In this document: piece by piece, positions 40,963 to 51,671 of the stretch
How positions within the stretch are numbered: the first letter of the stretch is position 1
Layout: each line of letters begins with the position of its first letter
Source of the DNA: Alphaproteobacteria bacterium
GTDB taxonomy: Bacteria; Pseudomonadota; Alphaproteobacteria; Rickettsiales; UBA8987
Length of the DNA stretch: 59,437 bases
Assembly (NCBI GenBank): GCA_030429725.1
Contig: JAUIEX010000005.1
Coordinates: 1-59,437 of the forward strand
Reading direction: 5' to 3'
Position numbers and translations under genes: made by a program
Notes under the pieces: generated by a model
Databases searched by the model: none
What the model was told of the DNA's origin: nothing
What the model saw: only the letters and a program-made list of their open reading frames with translations

Positions 40963-42834
40963 TTAGTTCACAATTGCCTCATCCAGCTCTGCCAGAATCG
41001 TAAATTCCTTATTCAATGTCCCCACAATCTCCTGATCAATACTGACATGACGCAGTGAAACGGAGTGGAATAACGCATTCTGATTCAGCAGCCGTATAAA
41101 CTCCAGAATACTGTTATCGCTCATGCCCTTTCCCTCAATGGCCAGCTGATTGGGCGCATGATATTGCACCACATCCAGCCACACCCCATCAGGAATGGTC
41201 GTTCCAATCGCTTCATAGGCGGCCATCACCAGGGGTTGATTCATCACCAGCACTTCCTGCATTTTCCGGATCTGCTGCACTTGTTTATTCAGCTTCTGCC
41301 AATGGTCTTTGGCCTGTCTGGCTTTAGGATAGGCCAGCTCCACCAGCTGATATTTCAATGCCGCCAGCTCCAGACTGGCTTGCTTTTTTTCCAACCACAG
41401 GCCGGTGGTGGCCGCGCCCGCGCCGGCAAAAATCATCAGAATCACCAGCAGCATCCGCGCAATAATCAGTGAGCGTTTCTGCTGTTTCTCCGCGCGAATA
41501 TTCGGCAGAACATTCACATTATCCTCACCAACACGCCCCAGATCATCGTCAAACGGGTCAAAATGACGCATGGCCAGCCCCAGCGCCACCATGTTGGCCG
41601 TGGTTAGCGGCTTGCCATGCTGCTTCAGTAATGGGTGCGTCACCGCACGGCTCACCACCTGCACATCCGGCAATAAATTTGTCAGCAGCGGCAATAATGC
41701 GCCATCATCCTCGTGATGCTGATACAGGGAAAGCACCTGCACCTCACCCCCGTCATAAAGCCCGGCATGGCCGCTCAGAATCTGCTGAATCATCGCCGCA
41801 ATTTCATGGGTCAGCGTGGCATTCTCCGTAATTTTCGGTAATGCCGCCCGCTGCTCCCGGCCAAGCATCAGCGGGTAAAGATAGGATGAACCATCATCAT
41901 AAATATGCAGATAAGGATCCGCCGGACGCAGAGAAACAAACGCCGTCGGCACCTCCGGCGGCAGGGTGGCGGTGGCATGGTGCAGGGCGTGGAACATCGC
42001 AAAACAGCGTATATCCACAATTGCCGCCTGCAACCCGGCCTGTTTGACCACATGCAGTTGATGCTCCACCACATCGCGCTCCGCACCGGCAATCAGCAAG
42101 GTCACAGTCTGCGCTTCCTCGTCCCGGTACACTATTTCATAGTGAAAATGGAACATCGCCGGGTCACCGGGAATATCCACCAGATTCTGCCAGAAAGAGC
42201 CCAGCGCAATGGCCTGTTCAATCTGCGCTTCCGTCATCAGGGGCAAGGTCACGGTTTTAACCACCGCGCGGCCGCATGGCACGGCAATCGCCACCGGCAC
42301 CTCTGCAAGATGGTGCCGCTGCGCCAGCCTCTGTAATGCGCTGATATAAGGAGTGGTAAGCAGAAATTGCGCCCCATCCTGCCCTAAATGCGCCACCGGC
42401 TGGCCTTGATACGCACCCTCAAAAACAATTTTTTCTTCATCCAGCAGCGCCAGCTCCGCGCCGCGTGCGGTCATTTTCACCCGGCATAATGTGATGCAAT
42501 CCTCCCCGATATCCAGCCCGTAAACCGCATCATTGCCCGGCAGATAGCGCGCATAAAGCTCCGAAAAGACGGAGTGATGCGTCTGGTTCTGATTATGGTG
42601 AACCCAATCTTCAATCAGATGGAGTGAGTGGTTAAAATGCCGCTTCATACGGGTAAAGAAAGGGCAATTTTCCGCTTCCTCTGCGTTGTTTTCCGGATGG
42701 CCGGCGGTGGAAATTCCGTGGCGCTTCAAACTGTCCGGTGGCTCGGCATAATCTTCCGTGGCCGGCGTGGATGATGTGTTTGCTTCCTGCATTCGGGGCA
42801 TCATCAACCCGCTTTGTTCTGGCATGGTACGCAT
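40963..42834 (-). CDS. pilM: Fused PilM-PilN pilus alignment protein
   Basis: 623 aa. After a polar N-terminus (about 80 residues), residues about 95-440 form an actin-like PilM domain (VYGLDIGEDCITLCRVKMTA; VPVAIAVPCGRAVVKTVTLP). A transmembrane helix at about 458-480 (IIARMLLVILMIFAGAGAAT) is followed by a coiled coil and a PilN-type domain (GTTIPDGVWLDVVQYHAPNQ). In most bacteria PilM is cytoplasmic and binds the short N-terminal tail of membrane-bound PilN; here both are one chain. Good ribosome-binding site AAGGAAGG. First gene of the cluster. Confidence 0.9.
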   Translation of the reverse strand: MRTMPEQSGLMMPRMQEANTSSTPATEDYAEPPDSLKRHGISTAGHPENNAEEAENCPFFTRMKRHFNHSLHLIEDWVHHNQNQTHHSVFSELYARYLPGNDAVYGLDIGEDCITLCRVKMTARGAELALLDEEKIVFEGAYQGQPVAHLGQDGAQFLLTTPYISALQRLAQRHHLAEVPVAIAVPCGRAVVKTVTLPLMTEAQIEQAIALGSFWQNLVDIPGDPAMFHFHYEIVYRDEEAQTVTLLIAGAERDVVEHQLHVVKQAGLQAAIVDIRCFAMFHALHHATATLPPEVPTAFVSLRPADPYLHIYDDGSSYLYPLMLGREQRAALPKITENATLTHEIAAMIQQILSGHAGLYDGGEVQVLSLYQHHEDDGALLPLLTNLLPDVQVVSRAVTHPLLKQHGKPLTTANMVALGLAMRHFDPFDDDLGRVGEDNVNVLPNIRAEKQQKRSLIIARMLLVILMIFAGAGAATTGLWLEKKQASLELAALKYQLVELAYPKARQAKDHWQKLNKQVQQIRKMQEVLVMNQPLVMAAYEAIGTTIPDGVWLDVVQYHAPNQLAIEGKGMSDNSILEFIRLLNQNALFHSVSLRHVSIDQEIVGTLNKEFTILAELDEAIVN

Positions 42835-42973
42835 GGTAACCTTCCTTCCTTTAGCCCCGAAACAACCCCACCCAGATCAGGGGGATTTGTTCCGTCTCAT
42901 AGGATAAGCTTGCGCCTTTAAAAACATGCTGTCAACAAAATAAACCATTGAATTATCTCATTAATTTAATACT

Positions 42974-42997
42974 AATTGCCTAAAATTTTAGGCAATT
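42974..42997. promoter_or_regulatory. 24-bp perfect palindrome between the pil cluster and map
   Basis: AATTGCCTAAAA directly followed by its reverse complement, 140 bp upstream of pilM and 139 bp upstream of map. Its position in a divergent AT-rich intergenic region suggests an operator. On the plus strand it is followed by TTTAT, so a weak bidirectional terminator is the alternative, but both flanking genes point away. Confidence 0.5.
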
Positions 42998-43135
42998 TTA
43001 TAACGCTTTTTGCACGGCTTTAAGATGGTTTTTTGCCAACCGCACCAAACGCGCTTCCATTCTCAATCACCCCACACACGGCATGGGCGATCTAGCGCTT
43101 TGCGCCAAAGGTAAATGGGGCTATACTGCCCAGCT

Positions 43136-43939
43136 ATGGCATTTCAGAACCACCAGAATATCACCATCCATGACCAGCAAGAAGAGTGGCAGGGCATGCG
43201 CAAGGCCGGTGCTTTGGCGGCCAGAGTGCTGGACGCCGTGGCAGAAAAAGTACAGCCGGATGTCACCACGGAGCAGCTCAATGATTTCTGCCATCAGATG
43301 ATTCTGGACGAAGGTGCCATTCCCGCCCCGCTGAATTACAAGGGCTTTCCGAAATCCATCTGCACCTCGGTCAATCATGTGGTGTGCCACGGCATCCCGG
43401 ATGAAAAGAAGCTCCGCGCCGGGGATGTGGTGAATATTGATGTTACCGTCATTATTGATGGCTGGCATGGTGATACCAGCCGCATGTTCTGGGTGGGGGA
43501 TAAAACGCCTGTGAAGGCCAAACGTTTAACCGAAATCACCTATGAAGCCATGATGCGCGGGATTGAGCAGGTTAAACCCGGCAACACGCTTGGGGATATC
43601 GGGCACGCCGTGCAAAGCGTGGCGGAGGCCGCCGGCTTTTCCATCGTGCGGGATTATTGCGGGCACGGGCTGGGCAAAGTCTTTCACACCGCGCCCAACA
43701 TCCTGCATTATGGCACGCCAGGCGCAGGCTTAGTGCTGGAGGAAGGCATGTTTTTCACCGTGGAGCCGATGGTCAATGCCGGCAAGCCGGCCACCAAGCT
43801 CAGCAAGCATGATGGCTGGACGGTCACCACAAGAGATCGTTCCCTTTCCTGCCAGTTTGAGCATAGTCTGGGCGTTACCAAAGACGGGTTTGAGCTTTTC
43901 ACCGAAAGCCCGAAAAAGCAGCATTTCCCGCCTTATTAG
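43136..43939 (+). CDS. map: Methionine aminopeptidase type I
   Basis: 267 aa. Removes the N-terminal Met of new proteins. Dinuclear-metal ligands are visible: D in VVNIDVTVIIDGWHGDTSRM (two Asp), H in YCGHGLGKVFH, E in FFTVEPMVN and E in CQFEHSLGVT. The start MAFQNHQNI is preferred over a codon 7 residues upstream. A hairpin GGCTC/GAGCC lies just after the stop. Divergent from the pilus operon. Confidence 0.96.
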   Translation: MAFQNHQNITIHDQQEEWQGMRKAGALAARVLDAVAEKVQPDVTTEQLNDFCHQMILDEGAIPAPLNYKGFPKSICTSVNHVVCHGIPDEKKLRAGDVVNIDVTVIIDGWHGDTSRMFWVGDKTPVKAKRLTEITYEAMMRGIEQVKPGNTLGDIGHAVQSVAEAAGFSIVRDYCGHGLGKVFHTAPNILHYGTPGAGLVLEEGMFFTVEPMVNAGKPATKLSKHDGWTVTTRDRSLSCQFEHSLGVTKDGFELFTESPKKQHFPPY

Positions 43940-44132
43940 GCTCCGTTAACAGAGCCACGGAAGAAGATGAGGGAAGCAGCTTGCCAAATTACAGGTCGGC
44001 TCGCCCTAAATACCGCAGTCCCCCTGAAAATGCCTATTTTGCACCTAAGCTATTACATATTAAAACTAAATTAAGGACATTTCTTGTTATGATTCAGGTT
44101 TATGCTTGGTGGTTTTCAGGCTTGGAGCGTGT

Positions 44133-45839
44133 GTGGAAAGAAACAGTCAAAATGATGTATCAGAGACATTCATTGCCTTGTTAGTGGCAGTGATGGTGCT
44201 GGCTTTGATGGCAGGTTCAGCTTCCAATGCGCAGCCGCTTCCTGCTCCTGCGGATGCCGGGCGGATTGCGCCGATTCAGAAGCAGGATACGCCACCGCTG
44301 CCGCACGCAACAACGGCAATACCGATTATTATGCCGGAAGTGACGGCGCCGGAAGCTTCGTCAAAGCTAACCTTCCGCCTGAACGAGGTGCGCGTTGAGG
44401 GCGCCACAGCCTTTTCAGCCGACGAGCTGCAGGCTATTTATTCGGCCTATATAGGAAAAGAAATTACGCTGGATGTGATTTGGGTTTTGGCGGCGAACAT
44501 CACCAACCATTACCGCAAAAACGGATATTTCCTGTCCCGGGCATATATTCCACCCCAGGACATTGAAGATGGCGTGGTGATGATAAAAATCACAGAAGGT
44601 TATATAGGTGAGGTTCAGCTGGATCATAAGGTGAATCAATCATTCATCGTTCGAAGCCTGATCAATGATATTAAGGCGTTAAAGCCGCTTAAATCGCCTG
44701 ACCTTGAATCCTTTATACTCACCATGAATGACTTGCACGGCTATCGTTTCAGCGGAACATTAAAGCCGATTGACGACGCCGATGAAGCAGCGGTGGCATT
44801 GCTTCTGGAGGTTACAGAAGATGAGGCTTCGGGTGTTATGAACCTTAATAATTCAGGATCAAGATTTATAGGGCCATATCAGGCCACCATGAGTTATTCC
44901 GATAGTTTTTTTCCACTGCATCATACGCAAATCACCACATCGTCAACCCTCCCATTTGATGAGATGCAATATCTGGCGCTTAATCACGAGGCCGCATTAG
45001 CGCCGCGCTGGAAATGGCAGGCTTCCGGCATTTATGTGAGGGCAAAGCCTGGCTCAATCTTAGAATCAAGTGATGTGACAAGTCAGTCCGTGTCTTTGAG
45101 TTTAGGTCTTAATTATCAGGCCATACGTCAGCGCGAAGAAAACCTCTCTCTCCGAATGAATCTGGACATGAAAAACACTAATAGTGATATTTTAGGAGAT
45201 AACCCACTGATCAGAGACCGCATCAGGCTGATACGTGTTGGCATTGACTATGACACGGCGGATGGCTGGGGTGGCTATCATTACCTTACGATGACATTGG
45301 GGCAGGGTATTGAAATTTTGAGTGCCAGCAAAAAGGGGGATAGCAATCTTTCCCGCGTAGAAGCGGAAGCTGATTTTACTAAAATTGATGCTTCTTATAT
45401 CCGGCAGCAGGTCATTCAAAATAACATCTTGCTCATTAACCAATTGTCCGGACAATATGCCTCCGGGCCCTTGTTTTCGTCTGAAGAATTTGGCTATGGC
45501 GGCCAACAATATGGCAGAGCATATGATTCATCGGAGATAACGGGAGATCATGGCGTTGCGACATCGGTGGAGCTGCGCTACCTTGGGCTTGACCCGGTAT
45601 ATGATATGAATATTTCACCCTTTGTTTTTTATGATATTGGCAAAGTTTGGGATGAGGATGTTGGGGGCGGCTCTCTGTCGGCATCGTCAGCTGGCATTGG
45701 CGTGCATATGAAGCACCCCAACGGAATATCCGGCAGCCTGGGCCTGGCGTGGCCACTCACGAAGAAGGTAAGTAACCCTGTTTATGGTGGCAGCAAAAGC
45801 CCGCGCATTGCAGTGCAAATGAGCTACAGCTTCGAGTAA
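44133..45839 (+). CDS. TpsB outer-membrane transporter (FhaC/ShlB family)
   Basis: 568 aa from GTG 44133, preceded by GGAG at 6 bp. Signal peptide (IALLVAVMVLALMAGSASNA), a proline-rich stretch, a POTRA_2 domain (LTFRLNEVRVEGATAFSADE; NHYRKNGYFLSRAYIPPQDI) and a 16-strand ShlB barrel. The L6-loop motif reads FGYGGQQYGRAYDSSEITGD, equivalent to the VRGY/F motif but with RAY. The C-terminal YSFE approximates an aromatic-ending last strand. Secretes the downstream TpsA across the outer membrane. Confidence 0.92.
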   Translation: MERNSQNDVSETFIALLVAVMVLALMAGSASNAQPLPAPADAGRIAPIQKQDTPPLPHATTAIPIIMPEVTAPEASSKLTFRLNEVRVEGATAFSADELQAIYSAYIGKEITLDVIWVLAANITNHYRKNGYFLSRAYIPPQDIEDGVVMIKITEGYIGEVQLDHKVNQSFIVRSLINDIKALKPLKSPDLESFILTMNDLHGYRFSGTLKPIDDADEAAVALLLEVTEDEASGVMNLNNSGSRFIGPYQATMSYSDSFFPLHHTQITTSSTLPFDEMQYLALNHEAALAPRWKWQASGIYVRAKPGSILESSDVTSQSVSLSLGLNYQAIRQREENLSLRMNLDMKNTNSDILGDNPLIRDRIRLIRVGIDYDTADGWGGYHYLTMTLGQGIEILSASKKGDSNLSRVEAEADFTKIDASYIRQQVIQNNILLINQLSGQYASGPLFSSEEFGYGGQQYGRAYDSSEITGDHGVATSVELRYLGLDPVYDMNISPFVFYDIGKVWDEDVGGGSLSASSAGIGVHMKHPNGISGSLGLAWPLTKKVSNPVYGGSKSPRIAVQMSYSFE

Positions 45840-45936
45840 TTTATATAAAATGCAATTAAAAGAATGATGCAATAGTATATAATTTGTTAATTTTCTTGCG
45901 CTAAAATAGCTGGGCTGGAGTGCAATAGGAACCAAT

Positions 45937-48900
45937 ATGTATCAAAAATTAATCATTAAGCCGTTTGTCGTTTTTACAACGCTCTGTTTTTTGATTCAAA
46001 GTGCGGCAGTTTATGCCAACCCACTTGGCGGCACGGTTGTGCACGGTCGTGCTTCAATTGAGACGTCCGGCAAAAAACTGAATGTGAAACAGCATACGGA
46101 TAAAGCGGTAATTGATTGGCGCTCATTTGATATTGCGGTGGATGAACAGACTAATTTTAACCAGCCTTCAAGCGGCTCCATTGCTTTAAACCGTATCAAC
46201 GGCAATGACCCATCAAAAATTCTTGGAACATTAACGGCGGATGGCACAATCATATTGGTTAATCCCAATGGGATGTTTTTCGGCAAGGATAGTGTTGTTG
46301 ATGTGAGTGGGATCGTTGCCAGCACGGCGGATATTGAGACGAATAATTTTATTCAGGGCAGGATGGATTTTAATAAATCAGGCCGCCCTGATGCGGTGAT
46401 TGTTAATCAGGGAACGATCACGGCAAAAGAAGCGGGTCTTGTTGGTTTAGTTGCCCCAAATGTGATTAATAATGGCATTATTAAAGCAAAGCTTGGCAAT
46501 GTGCATCTGGCATCGGGCGATACGATGTCTGTCGATTTGCATGGTGACGGGCTTGTTAATATTGCCGTGAGCGACGCGGTTAAATCTCAATTGGTTTCCA
46601 ATACCGGGCTGATTGAAGCAGCGGGCGGAACGGTGAATATCACCGCAGCCGCCGGCAAGGATATTGTTGATAGTTTAATCGTGATTGAAGGTGAGATAAA
46701 AGCGCCATCGGTAACGCAGAAAGCCGGGAAAATTACTATTAGTGCCGGTGGTAGCAATGGCAGCCGGAAAGCAGGCAACAGCACTGTTTTGCTGAATAAT
46801 GCCCTATTGGACGTTAGCGGAACGGCGGCGGCGGCGCAGGGTGGTGTTGTTGAAGTGACGGGGGACAATATTGCGATTGTCAACGGCACGGTGATTGATG
46901 CCTCTGGCAATAAGGCTCCTATTCCAACCATTAAGCCGGAATTTTCAGGCACGGCCACCCTCACGGCGGAGAATGAAGTTCGTAGTGAAGAAGAATTTTT
47001 AAACCATCATCATCGCGCCGGTGGCAGCATCAAGATTGGGGGTGATTATTTAGGCAAAGGCAAAACACAAACCGCCAAAAGCTTATTTGTTGACGCGCAG
47101 ACATTGGTGCTTAATGACGCCATTGAAGATGGCGATGCCGGCCGAACTATTTTCTGGAGTGATGACACCACAGACTTCAGAGGTTTGGTGCTGGCAAGGG
47201 GCGGCGTGGCCTCCGGCCATGGCGGCTTCTTGGAAACTTCCGGCAAGATACATCTTTCTGCCACTGGCTTTGCAGATTTAACGGCAGAAAATGGCCGTAA
47301 AGGAACGTATCTTTTAGACCCTGCCAACATCACCATCTATGGCACTTTTGCGCCTTCGGATGTTGCGGATCTTGAAGCCTGGTTAGACGCCAGTGACGCT
47401 TCCGAAGTGACGCTAACATACTCTACGAATGGTTTATCAACAACGGCATCAGGAACAAGCGGTTCAAACACAATCACTACCGCAGGTGATGTTTCCGGCA
47501 ACCTGGCCGTGGGCGCAAGAATCAGGCTTGGCGCAGCAGGCACCACCACCGCCGCCGATGCAATGGGCGCCGATACCTACACAATCACCGGAATTTCAGG
47601 CACCACAATCACGGTTGGGGAAGCGCTAACCCAGGATTATACGGCTTTAGATTTAAGAAGGGGCCTGGTCAGCAATCTTGGGGATAAGTCCTCCGCCGGG
47701 ACGAATAATGTTGCCCAAGCGATAGAGAGCAAAATGCCGCTTTGGGTATCGAACGGTCAGAATGGCGCTGGTACGCTCAAGTTTGATGGCACCGACGATT
47801 TTTTAGATGGTGGTGATATTCTGGATTTAAGAACCAATGATTTATCCATGTTTGCCAGCTTCCAGTTTGATGGGCCATCGACGGGTGTGATTTATGCAAA
47901 ATCATATTATTCAGGCCAGGATGGACGTTACGCACTCTTTCATAATTCAGGAAGTTTAACGGCACTCTTTGATATTGAAGCGGGCAATAATAATGCCTCC
48001 ACGGCATACAGCTCTTCCAGCGCCGCGCTTGCAAGTCAGATTGTTAGACGAGGCGGAACCGATACGTTATACATTGATGGCGCTTCGCGTAAATCCGTGG
48101 CGGCGTCGGCATTGGGCACGGATCTTGATGGCGGAAACCACTTCTTTTTAGGAGCATATAATAATGTTTCCGGCACCGGCACACAGCCGGGATTTTATCT
48201 GGATGGTAATATATCTGAAGTTATTAATTTTAGTGATGATCTCAGCACCGAGAACAGAAACCTCATAGAGCAATATCAATCCGTCAAGTGGGGCATTAAC
48301 TTATCCCCTGCGGGCACCGGGGCGAATGAAGCCGCCAAGGCGATGGCATCGGACGGTTTTTCTTCATTCACCGCAGGATATCTTGAGCGTTTATCATCCA
48401 GCGCAGATATTGTTCTGGCGGCCGATAACAGCATTACATTAGACCTTCAGGGCACGGCCTTAACATTATCAAATGATCGTAGCATTTCTCTAACAACAAC
48501 CAATGGCGATATCAGCACCGCCTCCGCAGGGAGTATTGTTACAAACCGCACCGGCGCTGGTGGTAATATCAGTTTTAATGCCGGTGGCACCGGAAATATC
48601 AATATTGACCATGCTTTAACGCTGAACGCTCAAAACTCAGCTATGGTAACGCTGACAGCGGGCGGTGGGGCAATTAATAGTAATGGCAATCTTACAATCT
48701 CAGCCGATGCGGTGGTGGCAAATGATGCCATTATCGGTGATCTGAAATGGATTAGCGACAGCCCAACCGGAAGCTTTGAAGCCGGCACCGGAACGCTCAC
48801 ATTTGAGCAATCCACCAGCGGGGATGCTATTGGCATTGGCTCCGGCGGCAGCCCGGACGTTAGCATTTCAGATGCTTTAGTGACGGAAATTCAGGAAGGC

Positions 48901-50628
48901 TTTGGGAGCTATATTTTTGGGCGTAGTGACGGTGGCGCCGTGACCAATAATACCACAAGCTGGGAAGGCCCTTTAACAATTCTCACCGGCGATGATTTTA
49001 CCAATGCCGCCGATATTAGCAGTGATGATACAATCTTAGTGCGCGCCGGCGGTGATCTTATTTTAAATGCCGATATCGCCACAAGCAGCGCCACGGCCAA
49101 CGCACTTGTGTTATCCGCCGGTGATGATTTGGTCAATTCTGCCGGTGATGATGCGCTGTCTGCAAGCAATAGCAGATGGTTGGTGTATAGTGATTCACCT
49201 GTGGGAAATGTGCGAGACGGCCTGTTGCCCTCAGCAAGTGACTTTAACAAAGATTATGCCGGTGATGCACCGGCCACGATTGGTTCGGGCAATCGCTTTG
49301 TTTACAGCACGTCAACCCAACCAACATTAGTGCTTAATGTGGCAGATGATACGGTTGAATATGGCGATGCTTATGCCGGCGCCGGTTCGCTTAGCTATGG
49401 TTCCGGGCTTGTGGGGGATGATCTTATTTCAAATATTGGGCAAACTGGCAGCGCCTCTTTTTCAAACAGCTATAGTGCCGGAGATGACGCGGGCAGCTAT
49501 AGTAACGCTTTGACCGCTACTCTCGGCACCCTTGAGAATCCTCTGGGCTATCAATATAGTTTTAACGCAGGAGATCTTACTGTAACCAAAGCGATGCTGA
49601 CGGTGACAGCAGATGATCTGAGCCGTGAATATGGCGAAGAAAACCCAACATTAACGGGTGCTTTTGCCGGGTTTAAACTGACAGATGATGAGAATGATCT
49701 GGATACCGCGCCAACCTATAGCACGGTTGCACTGCAAAATAGTGATGTTGCGGATTATGATATTATAGCCGCCGGCGGTGATGATACCAATTATGATTTC
49801 ACCTATGTGAACGGCACGCTTACTTTAACAAAAGCGGATCTGACCGTGGCACTTTTAGATACCGTGCCAACGCGTCAAGCCGGTGAAGCCAACCCGGAAT
49901 TTGTCTTCTCTTATGATGGTTTTAAATTAACCGATGATGCGTCGGATATTGATAGCGAACCCACGGCCTCAACGATAGCAGATGCCGATAGCGCTGTGGG
50001 AGAGTACGACATTACACTCGCCGGAGGTGTGGATAATAATTACAATCTGCAATATTCCGACCCTGCCGGCACGCTAACAGTGACAGCCATACCAAGCACC
50101 GGTTCTTCAAGCGGGGGTGGAACGCCGACAGATCCGGTCGATCCTGTTGACCCGGTGGATCCGGTCGATCCTGTTGACCCGGTGGATCCGGTCGATCCCG
50201 TTGATCCGGTCGATCCCGTTGATCCAACGGATGGCGATCAGACCTCCTCAGACATCACTGATCTGATTATTCAGGTCACCCAGAATGCGGGCGCCACTAT
50301 TAAAGCCACTCAAGCGGCATCCGGCATTGGCAGCAACACCGCCGCCGCTACGCCACCCTCCGGCTCAGATAGTTTCGGTGTTTCGATGGGTGTTTCCGGC
50401 TCTCAGAAATCAGGGGATCATCCTGTTGCCCATGGTCAAAACTCACGCGGAAAAGTAAAAGCGGCGGCTAAACATAATAGCCGCACCGAAAGCAATGGCT
50501 CCGGCGAAGCGATGGATGGAAGCGAGGAAGAAGAGGAAGCTAAAATAAGTCCACAAGCCGGTGAGACGGAGATTTTAGGCGGCTTAATAAAAATAAGCCC
50601 CAAATTAAGGCATGTTGGTTCGCTTTAA
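45937..50628 (+). CDS. TpsA filamentous-hemagglutinin-like adhesin with LamG and MBG domains
   Basis: 1563 aa. Signal peptide ([15 protein letters not shown]), TPS secretion domain ([26 protein letters not shown] motif), beta-helix region, then a LamG/concanavalin-like domain at about 471-800 ([31 protein letters not shown]) inserted after the typical FHA phrase LLDPANITI. Beta-helix repeats resume ([17 protein letters not shown]), followed by three MBG-type domains (about 1130-1390; [20 protein letters not shown]), an Asp-Pro-Val repeat (about 1398-1430) and a charged C-terminus. Exported by the upstream TpsB; likely adhesion or biofilm. Confidence 0.92.
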   Translation: MYQKLIIKPFVVFTTLCFLIQSAAVYANPLGGTVVHGRASIETSGKKLNVKQHTDKAVIDWRSFDIAVDEQTNFNQPSSGSIALNRINGNDPSKILGTLTADGTIILVNPNGMFFGKDSVVDVSGIVASTADIETNNFIQGRMDFNKSGRPDAVIVNQGTITAKEAGLVGLVAPNVINNGIIKAKLGNVHLASGDTMSVDLHGDGLVNIAVSDAVKSQLVSNTGLIEAAGGTVNITAAAGKDIVDSLIVIEGEIKAPSVTQKAGKITISAGGSNGSRKAGNSTVLLNNALLDVSGTAAAAQGGVVEVTGDNIAIVNGTVIDASGNKAPIPTIKPEFSGTATLTAENEVRSEEEFLNHHHRAGGSIKIGGDYLGKGKTQTAKSLFVDAQTLVLNDAIEDGDAGRTIFWSDDTTDFRGLVLARGGVASGHGGFLETSGKIHLSATGFADLTAENGRKGTYLLDPANITIYGTFAPSDVADLEAWLDASDASEVTLTYSTNGLSTTASGTSGSNTITTAGDVSGNLAVGARIRLGAAGTTTAADAMGADTYTITGISGTTITVGEALTQDYTALDLRRGLVSNLGDKSSAGTNNVAQAIESKMPLWVSNGQNGAGTLKFDGTDDFLDGGDILDLRTNDLSMFASFQFDGPSTGVIYAKSYYSGQDGRYALFHNSGSLTALFDIEAGNNNASTAYSSSSAALASQIVRRGGTDTLYIDGASRKSVAASALGTDLDGGNHFFLGAYNNVSGTGTQPGFYLDGNISEVINFSDDLSTENRNLIEQYQSVKWGINLSPAGTGANEAAKAMASDGFSSFTAGYLERLSSSADIVLAADNSITLDLQGTALTLSNDRSISLTTTNGDISTASAGSIVTNRTGAGGNISFNAGGTGNINIDHALTLNAQNSAMVTLTAGGGAINSNGNLTISADAVVANDAIIGDLKWISDSPTGSFEAGTGTLTFEQSTSGDAIGIGSGGSPDVSISDALVTEIQEGFGSYIFGRSDGGAVTNNTTSWEGPLTILTGDDFTNAADISSDDTILVRAGGDLILNADIATSSATANALVLSAGDDLVNSAGDDALSASNSRWLVYSDSPVGNVRDGLLPSASDFNKDYAGDAPATIGSGNRFVYSTSTQPTLVLNVADDTVEYGDAYAGAGSLSYGSGLVGDDLISNIGQTGSASFSNSYSAGDDAGSYSNALTATLGTLENPLGYQYSFNAGDLTVTKAMLTVTADDLSREYGEENPTLTGAFAGFKLTDDENDLDTAPTYSTVALQNSDVADYDIIAAGGDDTNYDFTYVNGTLTLTKADLTVALLDTVPTRQAGEANPEFVFSYDGFKLTDDASDIDSEPTASTIADADSAVGEYDITLAGGVDNNYNLQYSDPAGTLTVTAIPSTGSSSGGGTPTDPVDPVDPVDPVDPVDPVDPVDPVDPVDPVDPTDGDQTSSDITDLIIQVTQNAGATIKATQAASGIGSNTAAATPPSGSDSFGVSMGVSGSQKSGDHPVAHGQNSRGKVKAAAKHNSRTESNGSGEAMDGSEEEEEAKISPQAGETEILGGLIKISPKLRHVGSL
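50137..50226 (+). repeat. Asp-Pro-Val coding tandem repeat in tpsA
   Basis: About ten 9-bp units encoding DPV with a higher-order 27-bp period (GATCCGGTCGATCCTGTTGA and so on). Slippage would change length by whole codon triplets without shifting frame, giving a variable-length stalk near the C-terminus. Confidence 0.85.
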
Positions 50629-51071
50629 TTCAACTTTTCGATGAACGCCTGATAATCGCTGCCTTCCTGAAAATCCTTATAGACCGAAGCAAAACGGATA
50701 TACGCCACCTTGTCCACATCCGCGAGGGATTCCATCACCTCCTCCCCGATGCGCTCGGAGGGAATATCCTGCTCGCCGCTCATTTCCAGCTTGCGTATAA
50801 TGGCGTTGACGATCTTCTCCAGCTGCTCCTCGGAAACCGGGCGCTTGCGGGCGGCAATCTGCAGGGAGCGCAGTAATTTATCCCGGTCAAACGGGGTCTT
50901 TTCCCCATCACGTTTCAACACATTCAGCTCCCGCAGCTGCACCCGCTCAAAGGTGGTAAAGCGTGAACCGCAGGCCGGGCAGGAACGCCGCCGCCGGATG
51001 GATGTGGCATCCTCCGACGGGCGTGAATCCTTCACCTGACTATCTTCATTTCCACAAAACGGGCAGCGCAT
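50625..51071 (-). CDS. nrdR: Transcriptional repressor NrdR
   Basis: 148 aa. Zinc ribbon with C3, C6, C31 and C34 and basic [13 protein letters not shown], then an ATP-cone ([20 protein letters not shown]). Senses dATP/ATP and represses ribonucleotide reductase genes. In alphaproteobacteria it usually follows glyA directly; here a toxin-antitoxin pair lies between. The 3' end overlaps the stop of tpsA on the other strand by 3 bp. Confidence 0.96.
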   Translation of the reverse strand: MRCPFCGNEDSQVKDSRPSEDATSIRRRRSCPACGSRFTTFERVQLRELNVLKRDGEKTPFDRDKLLRSLQIAARKRPVSEEQLEKIVNAIIRKLEMSGEQDIPSERIGEEVMESLADVDKVAYIRFASVYKDFQEGSDYQAFIEKLN

Positions 51072-51079
51072 GAGAGAAC

Positions 51080-51355
51080 CTAATCCGGATTGATTTCACG
51101 GTGAACGGCATCCGCCAGCATCACCTTAAGCAAGGATTGGTAAGGAACATCCCGTTTATTTGCAAGCATACGAATATCTTCAAGTAACGGCTCCGGCAAA
51201 CGAACGGAAATGGTCTTTGTGGAGGGTTTGAGGTTTGGCATTTTCACATGCTTTGCTTCCGACCAGTCCAGATAATCGGCACTGTCATGCGTTTGCCAGA
51301 AGAGACGCTCCTCTTCCTCGCTGGCAAATTCCGGGATGGTTTTACGCGTTGTCAT
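51080..51355 (-). CDS. BrnA/CopG-family antitoxin
   Basis: 91 aa. N-terminal toxin-binding segment ([25 protein letters not shown], broken here for length) followed by a C-terminal ribbon-helix-helix domain ([35 protein letters not shown]). The pattern matches CopG antitoxins that pair with BrnT. It should neutralise the toxin and repress the promoter. Overlaps the toxin gene by 14 bp; nrdR starts 8 bp after its stop, so nrdR may depend partly on this promoter. Confidence 0.87.
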   Translation of the reverse strand: MTTRKTIPEFASEEEERLFWQTHDSADYLDWSEAKHVKMPNLKPSTKTISVRLPEPLLEDIRMLANKRDVPYQSLLKVMLADAVHREINPD

Positions 51356-51644
51356 AGTGAGAATGTTCCTTTTGACTCATATCGCGCGCGGAAATAACCC
51401 GAATCGCCGTGCCACGAAGAGTAAAAACAACCAAAAGCTTTCGCCCGGCGTTTGTTTTACCCAGCGCAAAATAGCGTGTTTCTGATAGTGAATGTTTTCT
51501 ATCATCAAGCAGTAATAGCGGGCGATTGAAAAATACCTGCTCCGATTCAGCTTGATTAACACGGTGTTTTTCCCAGTTCTTTGTTGCATTCCCCTCATCC
51601 CATTCAAAATGCGTAACTTGTGAGAGAATACCATAATCATCCAT
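51342..51644 (-). CDS. BrnT-family RNase toxin
   Basis: 100 aa. BrnT signature: FEWDEGNATKNWEKHRVNQA, a central loop DDRKHSLSETRYFALGKTNA, and RKLLVVFTLRGTAIRVISAR with the terminal RDMSQKE. BrnT is a RelE-like ribonuclease that blocks translation. Toxin-first order is normal for brnTA. It starts 27 bp after the glyA stop. Confidence 0.9.
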   Translation of the reverse strand: MDDYGILSQVTHFEWDEGNATKNWEKHRVNQAESEQVFFNRPLLLLDDRKHSLSETRYFALGKTNAGRKLLVVFTLRGTAIRVISARDMSQKEHSHYDNA

Positions 51645-51648
51645 AATT

Positions 51649-51667
51649 GTATATGAGGATTATATAC
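51649..51667 (-). promoter_or_regulatory. brnTA promoter with operator-like inverted repeat
   Basis: Minus-strand -10 TATAAT (51659-51664) is embedded in the inverted repeat GTATAT-N7-ATATAC, just 5 bp before the toxin ATG region and right after glyA. The -35 would fall within glyA and is not clear. Such a repeat fits autoregulation by the ribbon-helix-helix antitoxin. Confidence 0.5.
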
Positions 51668-51671
51668 GAAA

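Noticed and set aside
50137-50226. Regular short repeats that could suggest CRISPR
   Set aside because: They are 9-bp coding repeats without spacers, inside tpsA. No CRISPR array or cas gene is visible in the window.
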